Source of the DNA: Xanthobacteraceae bacterium
GTDB lineage: Bacteria; Pseudomonadota; Alphaproteobacteria; Rhizobiales; Xanthobacteraceae
Reading direction: 5' to 3'
NCBI GenBank assembly: GCA_030037895.1
Contig: JASHPW010000114.1
Coordinates: 1-64,000 of the forward strand
Length of the DNA: 64,000 nucleotides
The notes under the pieces are model-generated. The model worked only from the letters and a program-made list of their open reading frames with translations. It searched no databases and was not told the DNA's origin. Numbering within the stretch: the first letter of the stretch is position 1; each line of letters opens with the position of its first letter. A program made the translations under genes and the position numbers. Below are positions 56,517 to 64,000 of the stretch, piece after piece.

Positions 56517-57251
56517 ATGGCCATGGCGCGGCGCCGCAAGTCCCCGTCCCGTCCGGCAAAACCGGCCGCGGCGGGCGGACGCAAGCGGATGCAGCCGGAA
56601 GACCGCGCGCGCCATATCGTCCGGGAGGCGGTCAAATTCTTTGCCGAGCACGGGTTCGAGGGCCAGACGCGCGAACTCGCGCGGCGCGCGGGCATCACCC
56701 ATCCGTTGCTGTACCGCTATTTCCCGACCAAGGACGCGTTGATCGAGCGCGTTTACGAGGAAGTCTATCTCGGCCGCTGGAAAGCGGAATGGGACGAGCT
56801 GCTGAACGACGCGGCGGTGCCGCTCAAGGAGCGGCTGACCCGCTTCTATCTCGATTATTTGAAGGCGACCGGCAGTTATGAATGGATGCGGATCTTCATG
56901 TTCGCCGGCCTCAAGGGCGTCAACATCACCCGGCGCTATCGGACGCTCATCCGCCGCCGCGTCATCGTGCCGCTGGCGGCGGCGCTGCGGCAGCTGGCGG
57001 GACTGCCGCCGGTCGCACAAGTCCCGCTGTCGGAGGCGGAACTCGAGGCGGCGTGGGGGCTGCACGAGCAGATCATCTATATCATGATCCGGCGATGGGT
57101 CTACAAGCTGCCGGTGACCGGCAGCATGGAGCGGATCATCGCGACCTCGGTGGCCGGGTTCATCGACGGAGCGCCCGATGCACTGAAAAGCCTCTTCCGG
57201 CATAAGCTTCGCGACCATCGGCTGCGTTTGCGTAAAGCGAGGGGCGCGTGA
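56517..57251 (+). CDS. TetR/AcrR family regulator 2 (paralogue of the preceding gene)
   Basis: ARHIVREAVKFFAEHGFEGQTRELARRAGITHPLLYRYFPTKDALIERVYEEVYLGRW HTH. Confidence 0.9.
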   Translation: MAMARRRKSPSRPAKPAAAGGRKRMQPEDRARHIVREAVKFFAEHGFEGQTRELARRAGITHPLLYRYFPTKDALIERVYEEVYLGRWKAEWDELLNDAAVPLKERLTRFYLDYLKATGSYEWMRIFMFAGLKGVNITRRYRTLIRRRVIVPLAAALRQLAGLPPVAQVPLSEAELEAAWGLHEQIIYIMIRRWVYKLPVTGSMERIIATSVAGFIDGAPDALKSLFRHKLRDHRLRLRKARGA

Positions 57252-57265
57252 CGGTTTCGCCGTGA

Positions 57266-58633
57266 CTAAGCGAGCGCGGCGTGGACGAGATTGCGGAACA
57301 ACTGGCGGTAATAGTCGCGCTGCCGCGGCGCCTGCATCATCATCAAGGCGACCAGGTCCTCTTGCGGCGCGATCCAGAACGCCGTGCCGGCGACGCCGCC
57401 CCAAAAATATTCGCCCGGCGTGCCCGGCGTCGGCGCCATCCCGACCTCGCGACGAACGGCGAATCCGAGGCCGAAGCGGTGTCCAGGCGGCAGCAGCGTC
57501 GTGGGCGGGATGCGCACGTTCGGCCCGAGATGATCGGCGGTCATGAACGCCAGCGTCTTGCGTCCGAGGACACGAACGCCGCCGAGCGCGCCGCCGCCAT
57601 AGAGCATCAGCAGGAAGCGCGCGTAGTCATCAATCGTCGAGACCAACCCGCCGCCGCCCGATTCGAACCGCGGCGCGGTCCGTGTCTCGATGAGCGCGAC
57701 CGGCGGTCCGCCATCGGGGTCCGCGGCGAATGGCTCGGCCAGTCGCTCGTATTTGTCCGCGGGCGTGAAGAAGGCCGTATCGTTCATGCCGAGCGGCGCC
57801 AGGATTCGCGCGCGCAGGAACGCGCCCAATGTTTGGCCGGAAACAAGCTCGATGACCCGCCCGACAACATCGGTGGAATGGCTGTAATTCCAGGACGCGC
57901 CCGGTTGATCAATCAGCGGCAGCCTGGCGAGCTCCGCGATGAATTCGGCGGTGGTGAGATCACGCGTTAAGAAGCATTTGGCGTTGGCGGGATCATCGGT
58001 GAACAACTGCGCCTCTTTGTAACGGCGCTGCACCGCCGAGTCGCCGGTGAACGCGTAGGTCAACCCCGATGTGTGGCGCAGCAGATCCTGGATGGTGATG
58101 GCTCGTTCGGCCGCCACCAGTTCGAGCCTGCCATTTCTCTCGACGCCGACACGAGGGTCGGCGAATTCGGGCAGGAATTTCGCCAGCGGATCGTTGATGA
58201 ACAGCCGGCCTTCCTCAACCAGCATCATGGCTGCGACCGAAACGATCGGCTTGGTCATCGAGTAAATGCGAAAGATGGCGTCGCCGCGCAGCGGCGGGCC
58301 ATCGGGACGCAACGCGCCGATGTCGCGCCGATAAGCGATCTTGCCGCGTCGAGCGATCAACATCGAGACGCCCGGCAGGCGACGGGCATCGACGTCGCGC
58401 TGCATGATCGCGGTCAGTTTGGCGAGGCCGGCAGGCGACAGGCCGGCCTCGCCGGGGTCCGTCGCTGGCAGAGCGTGAGAAATACGTGCGCGCGGCTCGT
58501 TCACGGTCGGTCCTGGCGAAATTTGGCGGCGGGCGCTGCCGTTACACTGGCGCAACCGTTTATTCCGCGCAATGCCGGTAAATTTACGACATCGGAATCG
58601 CGCCTTCGATCGTGGTGTTTTGCCGATCCGCAA
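57266..58633 (-). CDS. Serine hydrolase, beta-lactamase class C family (true start probably downstream, near 58500)
   Basis: AIFRIYSMTKPIVSVAAMMLVEEGRL (SxxK), WNYSHSTDVVGRVIE (YxH/N). Confidence 0.88.
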   Translation of the reverse strand: MRIGKTPRSKARFRCRKFTGIARNKRLRQCNGSARRQISPGPTVNEPRARISHALPATDPGEAGLSPAGLAKLTAIMQRDVDARRLPGVSMLIARRGKIAYRRDIGALRPDGPPLRGDAIFRIYSMTKPIVSVAAMMLVEEGRLFINDPLAKFLPEFADPRVGVERNGRLELVAAERAITIQDLLRHTSGLTYAFTGDSAVQRRYKEAQLFTDDPANAKCFLTRDLTTAEFIAELARLPLIDQPGASWNYSHSTDVVGRVIELVSGQTLGAFLRARILAPLGMNDTAFFTPADKYERLAEPFAADPDGGPPVALIETRTAPRFESGGGGLVSTIDDYARFLLMLYGGGALGGVRVLGRKTLAFMTADHLGPNVRIPPTTLLPPGHRFGLGFAVRREVGMAPTPGTPGEYFWGGVAGTAFWIAPQEDLVALMMMQAPRQRDYYRQLFRNLVHAALA

Positions 58634-58683
58634 CTATCTCATGCAACGGAACGTCCGAGCTTCATTCAGTGGAAAGGTCATCC

Positions 58684-59520
58684 ATGTCGGAAATATCCCC
58701 AGTGGCGGAGCGTACCGCCCGCCGCGTTCGCCACGAAACCAAATTGCGTCTGCTGCAAGTCCGGAACGTGAGCCGGCTCACGCCGAAGATGGTGCGGATT
58801 ATCGTCGGCGGCGACGAGCTTGAGGGTTTCGTCAGCGCCGCTCACGACGATCACGTCAAGCTGTTCTTCCCCCGGCCGGGCCAGGACAAGCCGGTATTGC
58901 CGACGCCAAGCCCCAACGGGCCGGTCTATCCCGAGGGCACGCCGAAGCCCGCGGCGCGCGACTATACCCCGCGCCGTTACGATGCCGCGGCGAACACGCT
59001 GGCGATCGACTTCGTGCTGCATGGCGACGGCCCGGCGACGGCCTGGGCGGCGCAAGCCCGGGCGGGCCAATATCTCGGCGTCGGCGGGCCGCGCGGATCG
59101 TTCATCGTGCCCGACGATTTCGACTGGTATCTTCTGGCCGGCGACGAGACCGCGCTGCCGGCCATCGGGCGCCGTCTGGAGGAACTGCCGTCGGGAAGCC
59201 GCGCCATCGTCATCGTCGAAGTCGAGAGCGCCGCCGAGGAACAGCCTTTCGACACGCGCGCCCGGATCGAGACACGGTGGCTCTATCGCCAAGGCGTCGA
59301 CGGCGCCGAACCGGGCGACCGATCGCTGCTGTTAAGCACAATCGCCGGCCTGACTCTTCCACCCGGCGATGGTTATGCCTGGGTGGCCGCGGAGGCCGCG
59401 ACCGCGAAAGCCATGCGCCGGCATCTGGTCGATGAGCGCGGCCTGCGCAAGGACCGGGTGAAGGCCGCCGCTTACTGGAAACGCGGCGCCGTCGCCGTGC
59501 ACGAGACCTACGACGATTAA
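58684..59520 (+). CDS. Siderophore-interacting protein family (FAD/NAD(P)H ferric reductase-like)
   Basis: RDYTPRRYDAAANTLAIDFVLHGDGPATAWAAQARAGQYLGVGGPRGSFIVPDDFDWYLLAGDETALPAIGRRLEEL; C-term KAAAYWKRG. Confidence 0.9.
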   Translation: MSEISPVAERTARRVRHETKLRLLQVRNVSRLTPKMVRIIVGGDELEGFVSAAHDDHVKLFFPRPGQDKPVLPTPSPNGPVYPEGTPKPAARDYTPRRYDAAANTLAIDFVLHGDGPATAWAAQARAGQYLGVGGPRGSFIVPDDFDWYLLAGDETALPAIGRRLEELPSGSRAIVIVEVESAAEEQPFDTRARIETRWLYRQGVDGAEPGDRSLLLSTIAGLTLPPGDGYAWVAAEAATAKAMRRHLVDERGLRKDRVKAAAYWKRGAVAVHETYDD

Positions 59521-59611
59521 CTCCCCCCGCCGGCACGCGAGAGAAGGCCAAAGCTTACGCTCGCGCGAACTCATACGCCGCTGCGGCCGGGCATGATCGC
59601 AAGGGCGGCGT

Positions 59612-59779
59612 TTAGAACGTCGCCGGGACGAAATGATTGATCGCCGCGAGCACGACGAGGAGGACGAGACCGATGGCCAGGCTCCAGGCGATCAATTTCT
59701 TCTCGATCGGCAGCAGCGGCTCGACGGTGGCGCCGCGTAATTCTTCGCGCAAGTCCGTACCCGTGTTCGACTGCGACAT
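59612..59779 (-). CDS. 55-aa single-TM microprotein
   Basis: MSQSNTGTDLREELRGATVEPLLPIEKKLIAWSLAIGLVLLVVLAAINHFVPATF with strong duplicated AGGAGAAC Shine-Dalgarno. Confidence 0.65.
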   Translation of the reverse strand: MSQSNTGTDLREELRGATVEPLLPIEKKLIAWSLAIGLVLLVVLAAINHFVPATF

Positions 59780-59807
59780 GATGTTCTCCTGACGATGTTC
59801 TCCTGAC
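59780..59807. repeat. Exact 14-bp tandem duplication containing the Shine-Dalgarno of the 55-aa ORF
   Basis: Minus strand: gtcaggagaacatc gtcaggagaacatc ATG. Confidence 0.95.
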
Positions 59808-59812
59808 CCTGG

Positions 59813-59906
59813 AGCGGGATGACTGATCTTCGAATCATCACGCTCCATGATTTTGTTCCATCGCGCGTGCGGACGGAAACCGTTTCCCACTTTCCCGGAC
59901 GCGCTC
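59813..59906. repeat. Dispersed two-hairpin intergenic repeat, copy D
   Basis: agcgggatgactgatcttcgaatcatcacgctccatgattttgttccatcgcgcgtgcggacggaaaccgtttcccactttcccggacgcgct. Confidence 0.85.
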
Positions 59907-59914
59907 CGTGCTTC

Positions 59915-61402
59915 TCAACCGGCCAAGGGCGGCGCGATCCCGCCGAAGAAGAGCCACGAGATCAACAGTCCCACCCAGATGACGAAGCCGAACAGGCTGA
60001 CCAGATAGACGGCGGCGAGCTTGCCGAACCCCTCCTGCCACAGCGTCTTGAAGTTCGAAAGCACGCCGATCGAGAAGAAGGTGAGAATGAAGAAGATCAC
60101 GCGGAACGTGTTGGCCTCGCCGATCGCGGCTGGAACCTTCTTGGCAATATCCGCCGGCGTGCCGAGCGCGAGATAGAGCCCGACGATGAACGTGACCACG
60201 AAGCCGATGATGAATTTGGGGAAGCGCTGCCAGATTTCCCGCGCCTTCGCCTTGTCCTGCTCGCGCGTGACGTTGATGTGGTTGGTCCAGATGTAGCCGA
60301 GGACGAAGGCCCAAATCCCGATGAAGATGTCGATGAACACCTTGATCGTCGCCGCGGTGCCGAGAATCCAGCCCGGCTGATAATGGACGCCGGCGGCGGC
60401 ATTCTTCGCCAGGATCAGCGATTCGGTGATGCCGCCGGCGGCGACGGCCGCGCCGTCGGTCTTGACCGCGAGACCGATCCAGGCGCCGGCGACGAGCGGC
60501 TCATGCGCGAGGAAGGCCTGGGCGAGGAACGGCAGAATGAGCACCTCGACCACGGCGAAGATCACGACCAGCGAGGACACCAGCACCGGCACCACCGGCC
60601 GGGCGCGGATGGCGCCTCCGGTGGCGATCGCCGCCGAGACACCGCAGATCGAGATGCCGGAGGCGAGCGGCGCCGCCCATTCGCGGTTGAAGCCGAACCA
60701 TTTGCGGGCGACGAAATAGACCACCGCCCAGTAGATCAGATAGGCCTCCGCGATCGCGGCGACGCCACGCAAGAGGAGCGAGCTGGCGAAACCGAGCTTT
60801 CTCGCCGCCGTCACCGCGAAGACGCCGCCGAGGATGACGATGGCGACCTTGATGTAGAGTTCGGGCCGCACCGCCTCCCTGACCGCCGCGGCGAAGCGCG
60901 GAAGAAAATTGGCAATGATCAGTCCGGCGACGAGCGCGAAGATGTAGCCGCCTTCATTGGTGAGCCCCAGCGACCATTTGATGCCGAATTTCTGCTCGTC
61001 CGCCGGCGACGCCGCCGCGAAATGGGCGAAGTTGCCGATCACCCAGCTCGCATAGGCAAGCCAGAACACGGCGGTGAAGGCGAGCGCGAACCTCTTCACG
61101 TCGCTTTTGAGCGCAGCGGCGGCGGCGCTGAGCACAACGAGCAGCGCGACATAGGTTGCGACCAGCGCGCCGACGCCGCCGAACGCGGCGTATTCCTTCG
61201 ACGTCGCTTTGAGCGCCTGACTGAGGTTGACCCACACCGACGTGCTCACCACCCAGCCGATAAGATCGGCGTTGGCGAGCGCGGCTAAGGCGAGAACGAA
61301 GATGAGCAAGCCGAGGATGACAGCAAGCCAGTCCTCGTTGAGGACGACGGCGGGCTCCGCCGCGACCGGCGCGGCGGCGTTGGTGAGATACGCGTTGGAC
61401 AT
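59915..61402 (-). CDS. YeiH-type putative sulfate exporter family transporter
   Basis: 495 aa polytopic; ASGISICGVSAAIATGGAIRARPVVPVLVSSLVVIFAVVEVLILPF; GAWIGLAVKTDGAAVAAGGITE. Confidence 0.85.
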   Translation of the reverse strand: MSNAYLTNAAAPVAAEPAVVLNEDWLAVILGLLIFVLALAALANADLIGWVVSTSVWVNLSQALKATSKEYAAFGGVGALVATYVALLVVLSAAAAALKSDVKRFALAFTAVFWLAYASWVIGNFAHFAAASPADEQKFGIKWSLGLTNEGGYIFALVAGLIIANFLPRFAAAVREAVRPELYIKVAIVILGGVFAVTAARKLGFASSLLLRGVAAIAEAYLIYWAVVYFVARKWFGFNREWAAPLASGISICGVSAAIATGGAIRARPVVPVLVSSLVVIFAVVEVLILPFLAQAFLAHEPLVAGAWIGLAVKTDGAAVAAGGITESLILAKNAAAGVHYQPGWILGTAATIKVFIDIFIGIWAFVLGYIWTNHINVTREQDKAKAREIWQRFPKFIIGFVVTFIVGLYLALGTPADIAKKVPAAIGEANTFRVIFFILTFFSIGVLSNFKTLWQEGFGKLAAVYLVSLFGFVIWVGLLISWLFFGGIAPPLAG

Positions 61403-61564
61403 GATGCTCCTCTCGCCGGCGTATGCCGACGCTCCCGTGCAGTGACTTCAAAGTGCGAAGGCGGACGCGGGCGGCGCTTACGGCGCACGCCGGTTCATGC
61501 CGATGTTCAAGGGGCAAGCTCGACGCAGTCCAGCGGCGTCATTCGATCCATCTCCATGGTTGAG

Positions 61565-61602
61565 GAGCCCACGAAGATGCTTCGTGGCGCTTTAGCGTTT
61601 TT
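61565..61602 (+). terminator. Terminator-like hairpin(s) with T-run on the + strand, no obvious + strand gene upstream
   Basis: CCACGAAG-ATG-CTTCGTGG (61569..61587) followed by CGCTTTAGCG and TTTTT. Confidence 0.45.
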
Positions 61603-61842
61603 CCGCGGCGCAAGCTGCTCCGTCAAATTCCGCGATCCGTCAACCGGATGACCGATCTCACCATCGCGCGGCGGAAAGTCAATGCGCCAAATAAAAATAA
61701 GAGAAACTTGGTCGGGCGGCGCGGTTTCTGGCGAATGAATTCGCCCGCACCGGGCCGCGGGAGGAAACAATGTTTTGTGTTTTTCTGGGCCATGACCGCC
61801 GCCCGGAATCCCAACCGGGCCAAAGAGTCCGGGGGGAAGAGA

Positions 61843-63600
61843 TCACGCTGCCTGCGTCGCCAGGCGATCCATCTCGCGCTGCACGAGCCGGCGGTAGAGC
61901 CCTTCGCGGCGCATCAAGAGATCGGGCGGGCCGTCCTGGATCACTCGACCGAGTTGCAACACGACGATGCGATCGAAATTCCTTACCGTGGAAAGGCGAT
62001 GGGCGATGGCGATGACCGTGCGCCCGCGCATCAGGCGGCGTAACGCCTCGCGGATAATCTCCTCTGAATCGCTGTCGAGCGCGGATGTCGCCTCGTCGAG
62101 CAAAAGCAGCGGCGCGTCCTTGAGGAAGGCGCGGGCGATGGCGATGCGCTGACGCTGGCCGCCGGAAAGCTTGACGCCGCGCTCACCGACGATGGTGCGG
62201 ATGCCGGCCGGCAGGTCCTCGATGAAGTCGCAGCGCGCTGTGATCGCCGCTTCGAGCACGTCGTCATCCGAGGCATCCGGCCTGCCGTAGCGGATGTTCT
62301 CCATCACCGAGCGATGAAACAGCGAGGTATCCTGGGGCACGACTCCGATTGATTCGCGCAGGCTCTCCTGAGTGACGCGGGCAATATCCTGTCCGTCGAT
62401 CAGAATGCGTCCGTCTTGCACGTCGTAGAAACGCTGCAACAGCGCGAACAGCGTCGACTTGCCGCTGCCGGAATGACCCACGAGGCCGACGCGCTCACCC
62501 GGCTTGAAGCTGAGGTTGAGGTTGGTGAAAATTTGGTGGCCGTTGCCGTAGCGGAAACAAACTTGCTCGAATTTGACGCTTGCGGCGCGCTTGATCAGCG
62601 GCATCGCCTGGGGATGATCGCGCAACTCGTGCGGCACCAGCAGCGTCGCCAGCGCTTCGGCAAGGCGCGCAATATGCTGCGTGATATCGACCAGCGCCAC
62701 GGCGAGGTCGCGCGTCGCGTGCAATACCGAGATCCCCAAGGTGCAGGCGAGCACGACGTCACCGGTGGTGGCCTCCCCCTGCCGCCAGAGCAGGATCGCC
62801 CAAGCGAGCAGACCGAGCGCCAATACGATCGTCACCACGGCGTGAAAAATACGAAGCTTCTCGAGGTACAACAGGCTGCGCCGCCGGGCGTCCATCTCGC
62901 GACCGACCGTCGCGTCAAAACGACGATGCTCGCGCCGGGAACCGCCGAACGCCCGCACCAGCGGCATATTGGCCACCACGTCGGCCATCTCGCCGTCCAC
63001 CGCGGCCGCCTTGCTGGCGAAGTCGTGGTGTAACGGCCGGCCGGAGATGGCCAGCCGGAACATGACGCAAACCATGACGCCGGCGACGACGGCGAGACCG
63101 AGAGCCATCGGCAGGCTGATCGTGCGCACCAAGGCGATCGCCGCGACCGTCGCCGCGCACGGCGGCAGCACGTTCCAGACGAACATGTTCTCGCCCGTGA
63201 ACACCGCGTTGGCGGTCGCGGTCACGCGGCTCGTCAGCGTGCCGGGCATGCGGTCGGTGAAATAGTTGGGTGAATGTCCGGTGAGATGCCGGAACAGGTC
63301 GCGCCGCAGATCGCCGGTCACCCCGACGAACGCGAAATTGGCGACCCCGCTCGCGACCCGCCACAACAGATTGTCGGCGGCGATCAGCGAGCCGAGGAAA
63401 ATAAACGCCGTCCATACGTCGGCGCTCGCGCCCTGCGACAGCGTATCGACCAGATACTTGACGCCGTATTGCGTGCCTACGGAGCAGACCACGGCGCACA
63501 GTACGGCGATCAGGATAACCACATGGGATAGCGGCCGCCGCCGCACGTAGCGAAGAATAAAAGCAAACGGTCGACTGGCATAATCACAAAGATCGTCCAT
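61843..63600 (-). CDS. ABC transporter, fused permease/ATPase (exporter type)
   Basis: GLVGHSGSGKSTLFALLQRFYDVQDGRILIDGQDIARV; KLSGGQRQRIAIARAFLKDAPLLLLDEATSALDSDSE; start MDDLCDYASRPFAFIL. Confidence 0.93.
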   Translation of the reverse strand: MDDLCDYASRPFAFILRYVRRRPLSHVVILIAVLCAVVCSVGTQYGVKYLVDTLSQGASADVWTAFIFLGSLIAADNLLWRVASGVANFAFVGVTGDLRRDLFRHLTGHSPNYFTDRMPGTLTSRVTATANAVFTGENMFVWNVLPPCAATVAAIALVRTISLPMALGLAVVAGVMVCVMFRLAISGRPLHHDFASKAAAVDGEMADVVANMPLVRAFGGSRREHRRFDATVGREMDARRRSLLYLEKLRIFHAVVTIVLALGLLAWAILLWRQGEATTGDVVLACTLGISVLHATRDLAVALVDITQHIARLAEALATLLVPHELRDHPQAMPLIKRAASVKFEQVCFRYGNGHQIFTNLNLSFKPGERVGLVGHSGSGKSTLFALLQRFYDVQDGRILIDGQDIARVTQESLRESIGVVPQDTSLFHRSVMENIRYGRPDASDDDVLEAAITARCDFIEDLPAGIRTIVGERGVKLSGGQRQRIAIARAFLKDAPLLLLDEATSALDSDSEEIIREALRRLMRGRTVIAIAHRLSTVRNFDRIVVLQLGRVIQDGPPDLLMRREGLYRRLVQREMDRLATQAA

Positions 63601-63891
63601 GGACGTCTGGTCTCCGCGCGTGAATGCCGCCGACCCTCCTCGACCCATGCTCCAAGACCACAACGCCCAAAACTTCAAATTTATCCCCTCTCCCCGACTT
63701 TTCATTACCGCACTCGGTTCGAGGAACCGCTGAGCGACAACGGCAACGTTGCGGCGGCAGAAAAGTTCCCGGAGCGCAAAAAAATAAGTTCCGCCCCGAA
63801 TTTGAAACATTCGGCCGCATTTTTGTTCTTGGTTCTGTGCCGGAAATGCGCGGATGAGGGGCTTCATCCATATCTGGAAAGGCCAAATTCA

Positions 63892-64000
63892 ATGCACATT
63901 GCCCAGGTTGCGCCGTTGACGGAGGCAATTCCCCCCAAGTTATACGGCGGAACCGAACGCGTGGTGTCGTGGCTCACGGAGGAGTTGATCGGGCTCGGGC
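63892..64000 (+). CDS. Glycosyltransferase (GT4-like), N-terminal fragment, truncated at window end
   Basis: MHIAQVAPLTEAIPPKLYGGTERVVSWLTEELIGLG. Confidence 0.85.
   Translation, partial: MHIAQVAPLTEAIPPKLYGGTERVVSWLTEELIGLG

Overview
64 kb chromosomal window from a GC-rich alphaproteobacterium (Rhizobiales-like by gene content; inference). It holds about 52 credible protein-coding genes and one tRNA (initiator tRNA-Met). I saw no convincing transposase, prophage, CRISPR array or rRNA. Left to right: tkt(partial)/gap/pgk/class I fba/thiE-like block interrupted by an opposite-strand OsmC-flavoprotein pair; Sel1-repeat protein; lytic transglycosylase; galU; beta-barrel protein; hemH; Cys-rich secreted peptide; Uma2 nuclease-like; fused indolepyruvate:ferredoxin oxidoreductase; GGDEF-EAL protein followed by a FeeM-like N-acyltransferase, an FAD oxidoreductase and a zinc-ribbon microprotein; GST; YeeE/YedE pair; SDR; fumC; Co-type nitrile hydratase alpha/beta/accessory; PfkB kinase; zinc homeostasis locus (znuABC, DUF2946, DUF1007, NicO transporter, CobW GTPase, WD40); ornithine decarboxylase with a long leader; M3 peptidase; GGT; CHAD; a Liv-type ABC transporter joined to a CoxMSL-type molybdenum hydroxylase with two tandem TetR regulators; serine hydrolase; siderophore-interacting protein; YeiH-like exporter plus microprotein; ABC exporter; partial glycosyltransferase. 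Best hunting targets: (i) the c-di-GMP / FeeM-like / flavoprotein / zinc-ribbon block (20.1-25.3 kb); (ii) a two-hairpin dispersed repeat whose four copies lie at or near gene 3' ends; (iii) exact short tandem duplications in 5' leaders, including a duplicated Shine-Dalgarno; (iv) the molybdenum hydroxylase + Liv ABC + twin TetR locus; (v) a probable AUU start codon. All calls come from reading the sequence and supplied ORFs; no searches were run.
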